Source of the DNA: JBBQUN01 sp038212405
GTDB lineage: Bacteria; Actinomycetota; Acidimicrobiia; Acidimicrobiales; SZUA-35
DNA: 21,379 nucleotides
Assembly: GCA_038212405.1 (NCBI GenBank)
Contig: JBBQUN010000054.1
Location: 1 to 21,379, forward strand
Reading direction: 5' to 3'
Below are positions 13,436 through 20,532 of the stretch, one piece after another. Made by a program: the position numbers and the translations under genes. The notes under the pieces were generated by a model that was not told the origin of the DNA, did not search any database, and saw only the letters and a list, made by a program, of their open reading frames with translations. Every line of letters starts with the position of its first letter. Positions within the stretch are counted from its first letter, which is position 1.

Positions 13436-15796
13436 ATGACCACGACGAACAACGCCGCCTCATCGGTGTGGCAGCCAAACCTGTCAGCGCGCCACTACGG
13501 CCGCGACCGGATCGAGCACGTGGCCTTCGTGCCGATGCCCCCAGCGCTGCGAAACGAGCTGATCACCGAGGCCTACGGCGATCTTGCCGACGCAATGCGT
13601 CTGGTTGTCGGGTCGGACGATGCCACCTGGTGCACCTTTGGACAGTGGGCTTCGCATGCGGTCGGCAACGTCCTGCGCCTACCGGGAGCCAGCACCGGGC
13701 GGCTCATCGCGACCGCGTTCGGTGATGGCAACCGATCGGTGTTTGCCGACATCGGCCGAGCCAACGCCATCTTCCTCGAGACCGTCGGCGTAGCAGCGGG
13801 CATCGGCGGTGACCTCGATGCGGCCTGGCAGCGGTGTGCAACCCAGCTGACCCAGCGATCCCCCACTCCGCCGAAGAGCCCCATGAGCGCCACGCCCGCC
13901 TCGGCTCGGTCGCTGCTGCTCGGTGAGGCCGGCCTCCTCGACCAGACCCAACGAGCGTTGTTGGTCCGAGGTTTCCAGGCGTATCGAGACGCCATCGACT
14001 GCACCGATGTCGAGGAACGATCACGAACCATCCTGCTCGGCAACGCGTTGCTCGCCGTGCACGAACAACAACGTCTCGGCGAAGCGATCACCATCGGCTT
14101 TCGCAGCTGGCTTCGGAATCTCACCACCGCCCACCTCCCGCTGCGCACCCGCTATCGGTGGCGCAACGCCGACCCCCGGCAGTGGCGGCTCTCGCTCGAA
14201 GACCGCTGGATCGGGTTCGCGACCGAACGACTCGTTGGCATCGACCTGCCCGACAAACGCATCGACGTCGGCCGGCCGCTGCCGTTGTCCCCCAACGCGG
14301 TCACCATCCCTGCCCTCGACGCAACCGTCTCGGCCGCAACCTCTTCCATCGAGTCGCTCTCGACCAACGAGTTGCTTGGCTTGGTGTACCACACCTTCGA
14401 TGTCGATGGCCGACCCTCCACCTGCTGGGCCGACTTCACCGATCGCATGGCCTTCATCTTGCGGATGTTCGCCAATGAGCAACGATCGACCGCACTCATC
14501 GCCGACAGCGGCCTCCTGCGTCGACCGATTCCGAGACCCGACCTCATCGACGAACTCGATCGGTTCGAAGCTCGACTGGTCGCGAACGACCCGGCGCCGG
14601 CCGGCCGACCGACGTCGGTCTTGTCGAGCGAGGATCTCGACGAGTTGCGCTCGCTGGCAACGCATCATTTCGCCGATTCACTCACCGGCCTCAGCTTTCA
14701 CGAGGTGTCGCAACGAACACCGGGCCAGGCTGGGCCCATGGCGGCTCTCGAGGCCGAGTTCGCGCAGCGCGTTGCCAACCTGAGCGGGCCCGACGGACTC
14801 CTCACCCCCGCCGATGTCCACCACGCCCTCGAGTTCTTCGACGATTCGAGCACCATGATCTACATGGGGTTGCTGTTTCGGAGTCTTCCTGACGGCTATG
14901 CCGCGGCCAAGGGTGTCAAGGTGCTCGGCACCATCTCCGACTTGGCGACCGATCCCGTGCGTCGCATCGGTGAAACCGCGCAGTTCCTGCGCGACCTCTT
15001 CGAGACCGATGCCAGTTGGACTCGAATCGGGGACGATCGCACGCTCACCCCTGATGGTCCGGCTGCGCAATCGATCTTCGGCGTTCGGCTCCTTCATGCG
15101 CTGGTCAGCCGACAGCTGCTCGATCACGATTGGGACGTGGCCGACAACGGGTTTCCGATCAACGGTGAGGACCTGTTGGGAACGACACTCAGCTTCGTCG
15201 TGCCGGTTCTGGAAATGTTCGACGACCTCGGGATCGAGATCAGCGATGCGCAACGCGAGTCGTACACCCACATGTGGTGCGCCGTTGGCCACCTCCTCGG
15301 GCTGCCGCTCGCTGCAGTCACCGTGCCTGGCCCCAACGGCCGACGCCCCTTCACCAGTGCCGAGGCGCGCGACGTTGCCCGCCTGATTCGCTGGCGCCAT
15401 CACCAACGTTCGCTCGATGGCGTCCGCTTGAATGAGGCCCTCGTTGCCGGCGTTGCCGATGGGTTCCCTCGCTTGTTCGACTGGGTGGGACCGGGACTGT
15501 TCCAAGCGGTCGGCAACCCCGAGGTCAACCGAATACTGCTCGCCACCGAGCGTCGGGGACGGGCCCGATCCGAGCTGGTCGCCATGGTGGTGTCGGCCAG
15601 TCTTCGCCATCGACGCACGAAGTTCGCGGCCCGGTCGTTGGTGCGGGTCGCCGGGCGATTCTGGCTCGAGCCATTCCTGGCCGAGGGCGCCGAACGACCG
15701 TACCGACGGCCGCTCGCCGAAGCCGAGGCGGGTCGGTTGCGACCAGACCCGATGGTGCTGAACACCGACTACTGGCCGCTCGGCCCCAGCAACTGA
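13436..15796 (+). CDS. Large two-part protein with C-terminal MpaB/Lcp-type (DUF2236-like) oxygenase domain
   Basis: 786 residues from ATG 13436, chosen because GGGGAGGGA lies 5 nt upstream; the frame opens at GTG 13313 but that start crosses the operator-like palindrome. The C-terminal domain (about 465-690) has marks of the MpaB/latex-clearing-protein superfamily: RRIGETAQFL (509-518), RLLHALVSRQLL (551-562), PINGEDLLGT (574-583) and SYTHMWCAVGHLLGL (609-623). H554 and H612 are candidate haem ligands; the family binds haem b and oxidises terpenoid or hydrocarbon substrates. The N-terminal 440 residues are helical with conserved-looking WCTFGQWASHAVG (65-77), GNRSVFADIG (98-107), RYRWRNADPRQWRLSLEDRW and WADFTDRMAFI (331-341); I cannot name this domain. 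No signal peptide is seen. The last 28 bp overlap the convergent AfsR-like gene. Confidence 0.75.
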   Translation: MTTTNNAASSVWQPNLSARHYGRDRIEHVAFVPMPPALRNELITEAYGDLADAMRLVVGSDDATWCTFGQWASHAVGNVLRLPGASTGRLIATAFGDGNRSVFADIGRANAIFLETVGVAAGIGGDLDAAWQRCATQLTQRSPTPPKSPMSATPASARSLLLGEAGLLDQTQRALLVRGFQAYRDAIDCTDVEERSRTILLGNALLAVHEQQRLGEAITIGFRSWLRNLTTAHLPLRTRYRWRNADPRQWRLSLEDRWIGFATERLVGIDLPDKRIDVGRPLPLSPNAVTIPALDATVSAATSSIESLSTNELLGLVYHTFDVDGRPSTCWADFTDRMAFILRMFANEQRSTALIADSGLLRRPIPRPDLIDELDRFEARLVANDPAPAGRPTSVLSSEDLDELRSLATHHFADSLTGLSFHEVSQRTPGQAGPMAALEAEFAQRVANLSGPDGLLTPADVHHALEFFDDSSTMIYMGLLFRSLPDGYAAAKGVKVLGTISDLATDPVRRIGETAQFLRDLFETDASWTRIGDDRTLTPDGPAAQSIFGVRLLHALVSRQLLDHDWDVADNGFPINGEDLLGTTLSFVVPVLEMFDDLGIEISDAQRESYTHMWCAVGHLLGLPLAAVTVPGPNGRRPFTSAEARDVARLIRWRHHQRSLDGVRLNEALVAGVADGFPRLFDWVGPGLFQAVGNPEVNRILLATERRGRARSELVAMVVSASLRHRRTKFAARSLVRVAGRFWLEPFLAEGAERPYRRPLAEAEAGRLRPDPMVLNTDYWPLGPSN

Positions 15797-18753
15797 GCGA
15801 GCAGCGACCGGATCTCGGCGACGACGGTGTCGGTGGCCGCCGCAGACCGCAGGCTGGCGACCGAGCGGGGTTGGGGCGCAGGCGCTGGCGTCAGCCCAAA
15901 GCGTTCGACCAACGCTCGATAGGACGCTTCGTCGAACTCGAGCATCGCCGGCACGGCGCCGAACTCCTCGAGTGCGACCACGACCGCCTGCGCCGCATCG
16001 TGCAGCCCAGCGCCGTCGAGGACCAATGCCGCTCGACGGCCGGCCTCGACGATCATGCCGTCGAGCCCAGAACTGCGCCACAGTTCGAGCAGCGGGTCGA
16101 GCAAGCGAGCAGCCTCTCGGTGATTGCCGATCGCGGCATTGGCTCGGACGAGACCCGATGTCGCCATGCCTTCCACCCACCGATTCGCCACAGCTCGTGC
16201 CACGCGAGCGCTCTCTGCGAATTCGCGCCGCGCTATCTGGGGATCGCCGGCGAAACGGGCAACCCCGCGGCCATAGCGGGCCCACGCAATGAGCGAGGCG
16301 TTCTGGGATTCGATGGCGATGGTCATGCACTGTTCGGAGACCTCGATCGCGTCATCGACCATGCCTGCCATCACCAGTCCGAGCACCACTCCGACCAAGA
16401 TGTCGGCTTCGCGCTTCGGATCGCCGAGTTTCTTGGCTGACTTCAGTGCCAGAAGAACGGCCTCCTGCGCCGACTCGGGATTCGAGACCATGCTGGCAAT
16501 GTTTGCCCGAGCTTGGAGCGCTCGAATCGGGGGGACGGCTCCGACAGCCTCGGCGGCGCGCTCGGCCCTGATCGAGAGGGTCAGCCCCTCGTCGGTCAAG
16601 CCGAGCGCCCACGAGGCAAACGACGCAGTTGCCAGCAGATCTGGCGACGCTTCTCGGCCGTGTTGTTCCATCGTGGCAACCGCCACCGGGGCCCAGGACA
16701 CCAGGCCGTAGTCGAGTCGGAGGAACGCGAACTCCCATAGGTCGATCGCCAGTTCTTGAGCCATGTCGAGATCGTTGGTGAGGGCCCATTGGAACGCAGC
16801 GCCGACCTGACCAATGGAGGATCTGATCGTTGCCACCACGACCTCTTCATTGGCGCCCCTCAGCTCGTCTGCGCTCTGCTTGACCGCAGCCGCGAATACT
16901 CGGGCGTGTCGCTCTGCGACCTCGACGAAACGCCCACGCTCGACCAGTCGGCTGCGCGCATGCACCGTGACGGTCTGGAGCGCTCGAAAGGCGGAACGGT
17001 CGCGCATGGCCACCGCACTGACGAGCGACACTGCGGCAAGCGATTCGAGTTGCGCCGTGACGACACTGGCTGGTTGGTCGAGGACGGCGGCCAAGTCGCC
17101 GGCCCGAAAGGGGCCGACCATGACCCCAAGCGCCTCATAGACCGGGAGGGCTGACGCATCGAGAAGCGCAATCGACCAGTCGAGGGCTTCGTTCAACCCG
17201 ACGTGGCGCTTGTCGCTGTGTCGGGCGCCGCTCAGCGAATCGAGGCTGGTTCCGAGTTCTGTCAGTACGGTCTCGATCGGTCGTGTTCGCAATCGACTCG
17301 CCACCAGTTCTAACGCCAGCGGCATTCGGTCGAGTACGTCGACCAGGGTGTTCAGCGAATCGTCGGAAATGTCCAGGCGGCCCTCGGTGCCGGCGAGACG
17401 ATCGAGCACGAGGTGGCAGGCGGCGTCGTGGTCGAGCGGGGCCAGATCGACGCTGATCTCTGACTCGCTGTCGAAGGCCACTCGGCTGGTTGCCAGCACT
17501 CGCAGCGCCGGACAATGCAGCACCATGGCTTCGACGATCGGCGCAATCGTGTCGATCACGTGCTCGCAGTTGTCGAAGATGAGTAGCGCAGGACGAGACG
17601 CCAGCGCACGCAGAACGGCTTCGATCACCTCACCACCGTGACCACCGACGCCGAGTTGGGAGGCGAGCTCGGCAACGATCGAATCTGGATCGCGCACAAG
17701 GAGGTCGAGCCAGATCACGTGCCCATGCGCAGCGCTTTGAGCGAGTTGCATTGCGAGGCGAGTCTTGCCGACGCCGGCCGGTCCAACGATCGTCACCAGC
17801 CGATGTCGCCCGATCAGCTCTGCGACCAAATCGAGATCGGCGTCTCGCCCAACGAGCGGCGACGCGATGGCCGGGACGCTCGACTGGGCCTTGATGACAG
17901 CCAAGACACTGCTGAGGTCGAGCGAGACGTCGGACTGGCTTGCTGCTCCTCGATCGTGGTCCAGCAGTAGCGAGGCATCGTGTTCGAGGATGCGCAGTTC
18001 GAGCTCGGCCAATCGTGGACCGGGTTGCAGACCATACTCCTCGGCCAAGAACCGCTCGCCGCGCCGATAGGCGCGCAACGCCTCGGCCTGGCGCCCTGCT
18101 CGATACAGCGCAAGCACGAGCAGCTCCCAGCGCCGTTCACGCGGTTCGAAATCCCGCATCATCGATGACGCAATCACGACGGCGTCGTCGTTTCGCCCAG
18201 CCAGCATCAGCGCTTCGGTGAGGTGTTCCTCGACGTCGGCTCGTGACTCTTCGAGCCGAGTCTGTATCCCGATCAGCGGCCCGAGATCGCCGGTCGATTG
18301 GAACGACGTACCCCGCCAGAGTGACAACGCAATCTCGAACTGTTCGATGGCGGCGCCGAATGCTCGTTCGTCGACCAGTTGACGAGCAGCCTGCACCCGC
18401 TCATCGAACCGGTGCATGTCGATCAGGAGCGGATCGAGCACGAGGCGGTAGTGGCCTGCCTCGTTGACGATCGCATCAGTGTGCACATGTTGGAGTCGGT
18501 CACGAAGGCGGTTCACGACGACTCGAAGTCCGGTGGCCGCCGTACGCGGCGCTCGCTCACCCCACAACACCTCATAGAGGACATCGGTACGGACCCCAGA
18601 GGGGTGCATGGCCGCAAGCAAGGCCAGAACATCGCCCTGCTGGCCGGCGATCGCCGACCGAGTGCCGTCTGGTTGCAGTACGGCAATGGGACCCAAGACG
18701 CAAACGACCGGCGGTGAGCCCGGATCGGGGTCGGGAACGAGGTCCGAGGTCAC
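15769..18753 (-). CDS. AfsR/SARP-type transcriptional regulator with ATPase and helical-repeat domains
   Basis: 994 residues from GTG 18753. Order: OmpR-type winged helix (about 16-105; TDVLYEVLWGERAP, LRVVVNRLRDRL), bacterial transcriptional activator domain (about 110-262), NB-ARC/AAA-like ATPase with Walker A GPAGVGKT (324-331) and a Walker B-like region ALLIFDNCEHV (389-399), then a long helical C-terminus with TPR-like repeats. There is no C-terminal LuxR HTH, so DNA binding rests on the N-terminal domain. Such proteins are large pathway or global regulators of secondary metabolism and stress; the target genes are unknown. A TAGGGT box 6 nt before the GTG and the lack of a good Shine-Dalgarno suggest a leaderless transcript. 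It converges on, and overlaps by 28 bp, the MpaB-type gene; the protease gene is 48 bp upstream on the same strand. Confidence 0.9.
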   Translation of the reverse strand: MTSDLVPDPDPGSPPVVCVLGPIAVLQPDGTRSAIAGQQGDVLALLAAMHPSGVRTDVLYEVLWGERAPRTAATGLRVVVNRLRDRLQHVHTDAIVNEAGHYRLVLDPLLIDMHRFDERVQAARQLVDERAFGAAIEQFEIALSLWRGTSFQSTGDLGPLIGIQTRLEESRADVEEHLTEALMLAGRNDDAVVIASSMMRDFEPRERRWELLVLALYRAGRQAEALRAYRRGERFLAEEYGLQPGPRLAELELRILEHDASLLLDHDRGAASQSDVSLDLSSVLAVIKAQSSVPAIASPLVGRDADLDLVAELIGRHRLVTIVGPAGVGKTRLAMQLAQSAAHGHVIWLDLLVRDPDSIVAELASQLGVGGHGGEVIEAVLRALASRPALLIFDNCEHVIDTIAPIVEAMVLHCPALRVLATSRVAFDSESEISVDLAPLDHDAACHLVLDRLAGTEGRLDISDDSLNTLVDVLDRMPLALELVASRLRTRPIETVLTELGTSLDSLSGARHSDKRHVGLNEALDWSIALLDASALPVYEALGVMVGPFRAGDLAAVLDQPASVVTAQLESLAAVSLVSAVAMRDRSAFRALQTVTVHARSRLVERGRFVEVAERHARVFAAAVKQSADELRGANEEVVVATIRSSIGQVGAAFQWALTNDLDMAQELAIDLWEFAFLRLDYGLVSWAPVAVATMEQHGREASPDLLATASFASWALGLTDEGLTLSIRAERAAEAVGAVPPIRALQARANIASMVSNPESAQEAVLLALKSAKKLGDPKREADILVGVVLGLVMAGMVDDAIEVSEQCMTIAIESQNASLIAWARYGRGVARFAGDPQIARREFAESARVARAVANRWVEGMATSGLVRANAAIGNHREAARLLDPLLELWRSSGLDGMIVEAGRRAALVLDGAGLHDAAQAVVVALEEFGAVPAMLEFDEASYRALVERFGLTPAPAPQPRSVASLRSAAATDTVVAEIRSLLAQLLGPSGQ

Positions 18754-18759
18754 GGTCGA

Positions 18760-18765
18760 ACCCTA
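18760..18765 (-). promoter_or_regulatory. Candidate leaderless -10 box (TAGGGT) of the AfsR-like gene
   Basis: TAGGGT on the minus strand ends 6 nt before GTG 18753. A weak -35-like TTACGA lies about 18 bp further upstream. It is identical to the hexamer before the PTH2-like gene. Confidence 0.42.
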
Positions 18766-18801
18766 GGGCATGGCAGACCCGGTTCGTAACTCCAGGGTTC
18801 G

Positions 18802-19962
18802 CTACGGACCAGCAACCGGCGCGGGTGCCGCCGAGCCAACCAGCAGCTGTTGCATCGATTCGACCAGGCCGACCGGGTGCCATTCGTGGTCGATGACCAC
18901 GAACGGCGGAACAACACCACGGTCGAGGATGCTGACAACGGGCTCGGCACCGAAGGCGGCCTTGCGCTCATCGACCGGTGTCATGATCGTCACCACGTGA
19001 TTGGTGCCGTCGGCTTCGGCTGCGTGCCACAACATGCCCAGGTCGACCAAGCCCCGAGCGATGTTGTCGTCGTCGACGACGACGGCATAGCGGGCAACGC
19101 TCGGGTGCGGCAGCAGCGCCCGAGCCGAGGCGGTGTTCGTCTCGAAATGAACGGTTGGAGGCCGAGGCCGAGCAACCGCATCGACCGCGACGTCTTGCAC
19201 CATCGAGGTGAGCGACAACGATGCCAATTCGCCTTGGCCCCCACGCAAGAACATCCACCCGATGAACAGCGTCCAGATCGGCACACCGGAGTTCCACACG
19301 AACAGCTGCATGCCGGCAACGCCGAAGGCGAGATACGCCATGACCTTGCTGACACCGATCACCGACCGAGTGGCGCGCACCCGATCGCCGCGCCACTTCC
19401 ACAACAACCCCGTCAACACCCGTCCACCGTCGAGCGGAAGGGCAGGGAGCAAATTGAAGAACCCGAGCGCCAGGTTGATGCTGCCGAGCCAGAAGAGCGC
19501 TTCGGCCCCGATGTCGGCGCCGCTCGACCCGTTCACGGTGTCGAAATAGGGCACGACGAAGCTCCCCGAGATTGCCCGACCGGCGCCGAAGAAGCCGGCG
19601 CTCAGCCCGAGCGTGGCGAGCGGACCGGCGCCAGAGATCAGGACCTCGGAATTTGCATCGGGTGTTCGGCGGCTCATGGCTGCCGAACCACCCAGCAACC
19701 ACAGCCGAATCTCGTCGACCCCGATGCCTCGACGACGAGCCACCAGCGCGTGCGCTGCTTCATGCACCAGGATCGAGGCCATGAACCCGAGCCCGGTGAC
19801 CGCGGCGATCGTCCACGCAATTGCGGCGCTCGAGCGGTCCGACCAGGACACACCCAGTTGGATGGCGAAGAAGGAAGCAAGGACCAGCGAACCAGGGCCG
19901 ATCTTGACCGGAGCGCCAGCGATCCGACCGATGGTCACCGAAAAGTCAGATCGTCCGAACAT
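18802..19962 (-). CDS. M50B site-2-type zinc metalloprotease with C-terminal CBS-like region
   Basis: 386 residues from ATG 19962. A multi-TM protein: HEAAH (67-71) gives the zinc-binding HExxH within a TM helix (GLGFMASILVHEAAHALVARRRG), and FFNLLPALPLDGGRVL (168-183) supplies the third zinc ligand, Asp178, in the family's second motif. TM helices are visible at about 24-38, 46-64, 108-128, 155-172 and 205-240. The C-terminus (about 252-375) reads as a CBS pair (SMVQDVAVDAVARPRPPTV, then IMTPVDERKA and PFVVIDHEWHPVGLVE). This is the SpoIVFB/Rv2625c-like group that cuts substrates inside the membrane, with CBS domains possibly sensing nucleotides. TAGCCT 7 nt before the ATG suggests a leaderless mRNA. 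The substrate is unknown; the AfsR-like gene lies directly downstream. Confidence 0.9.
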   Translation of the reverse strand: MFGRSDFSVTIGRIAGAPVKIGPGSLVLASFFAIQLGVSWSDRSSAAIAWTIAAVTGLGFMASILVHEAAHALVARRRGIGVDEIRLWLLGGSAAMSRRTPDANSEVLISGAGPLATLGLSAGFFGAGRAISGSFVVPYFDTVNGSSGADIGAEALFWLGSINLALGFFNLLPALPLDGGRVLTGLLWKWRGDRVRATRSVIGVSKVMAYLAFGVAGMQLFVWNSGVPIWTLFIGWMFLRGGQGELASLSLTSMVQDVAVDAVARPRPPTVHFETNTASARALLPHPSVARYAVVVDDDNIARGLVDLGMLWHAAEADGTNHVVTIMTPVDERKAAFGAEPVVSILDRGVVPPFVVIDHEWHPVGLVESMQQLLVGSAAPAPVAGP

Positions 19963-19969
19963 GAACTTC

Positions 19970-19975
19970 AGGCTA
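19970..19975 (-). promoter_or_regulatory. Candidate leaderless -10 box (TAGCCT) of the M50 protease gene
   Basis: TAGCCT on the minus strand lies 7 nt before ATG 19962, matching the spacing and TAGnnT form seen at three other minus-strand genes here. No clear -35 was found. Confidence 0.4.
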
Positions 19976-20014
19976 GGCGATGGAGGGTAAGGATCACCGA
20001 AAGCTCACGGAACT

Positions 20015-20062
20015 GAGCCGCTCGACCAGCGAGCCGCTCAACCAGCGAGCCGCACGACCAGC
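20015..20062. repeat. 16-bp tandem repeat, 3 copies, spanning a stop codon
   Basis: GAGCCGCTCGACCAGC (20015-20030), GAGCCGCTCAACCAGC (20031-20046) and GAGCCGCACGACCAGC (20047-20062) differ by one base each from the consensus at most. The second copy contains the TGA (20038-20040, minus strand) of the frameshifted membrane-protein gene, so part of the array is coding and part is the downstream spacer. Confidence 0.92.
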
Positions 20063-20477
20063 ACGATCGCAACGACCAGGCGCATCGTCCACCCAAGCGC
20101 TCGAAACAGGTCGAATCGCATCAGCCGATCATGGAGCGGTTGGTCATAGCCCTCGATCAATTTGGGGGGATCGGGGCGGCACCGAGGCCGGTGACAACGA
20201 CGACCAGCCCCAGCAACAACAACCCAACGAGCGCCAACCATCGGGTCAGACCGCTCGTCGTGGCAACGAGGGCGAGCGCAGTCGCAGCCTCGGCACCCCA
20301 TGGGACCAGCAGCAAGAGGGTGATTCGGCGCATGTGTTCGCGTTGATACTCGCCATAGCGTTCGCTGCCAACCAGCATGAACAGCGGATAGTGCACCACG
20401 TGAATCGTCCAGATCAAGCCCACCATTGCCGCAGTAGCCGCGAGGTGCACGATCGCCAACCACGCCGCCAACGTCAC
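20038..20477 (-). pseudogene. Small integral membrane protein, interrupted by a homopolymer frameshift
   Basis: GTG 20477 opens a frame with TM helices at about 4-27 (AIVHLAATAAMVGLIWTIHVV), 53-73 and 79-98, and a conserved-looking VVHYPLFMLVG...YGEYQREHMRRIT segment (27-53). It then stops at AAPIPPN. In the next frame homology-like sequence continues: PKLIEGYDQPLHDRLMRFD, then a fourth TM, LGWTMRLVVAIVLVVRLAG. Adding one C to the C6 run (G6 on the plus strand, 20164-20169) rejoins them as about 146 residues with four TM helices. That fits a family I recognise only as small hypothetical membrane proteins of about 150 residues with the pattern HYP.F...G...F..Y...H. and a later P.H..L..GFD. The function is unknown. 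It lies 47 bp downstream of nagZ; tandem repeats sit at both ends of the gene. Confidence 0.7.
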
Positions 20478-20481
20478 GAGA

Positions 20482-20532
20482 GACCGCCGATCATGAACGC
20501 CCGCCGATCATGAACGACCGCCGATCATGAAC
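20482..20532. repeat. 17-bp tandem repeat, 3 copies, spanning the nagZ stop codon
   Basis: GACCGCCGATCATGAAC at 20482-20498 and 20516-20532, with GCCCGCCGATCATGAAC between (20499-20515). The nagZ stop (20525-20527, minus strand) lies in the last copy. The array fills almost all of the spacer to GTG 20477 of the next gene. On the minus strand every unit carries an ATG. Confidence 0.92.

Noticed and set aside
14678..16330. 550-codon minus-strand frame bridging the MpaB-type and AfsR-like genes
   Set aside because: It runs antisense to one gene and out of frame in the other, is Arg-rich and lacks family motifs; both overlapped genes are well supported.
18850..20016. 388-codon plus-strand frame opposite the M50 protease
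   Set aside because: Gln/Asp/Arg-rich antisense shadow; the minus strand has HEAAH and the second zinc motif.
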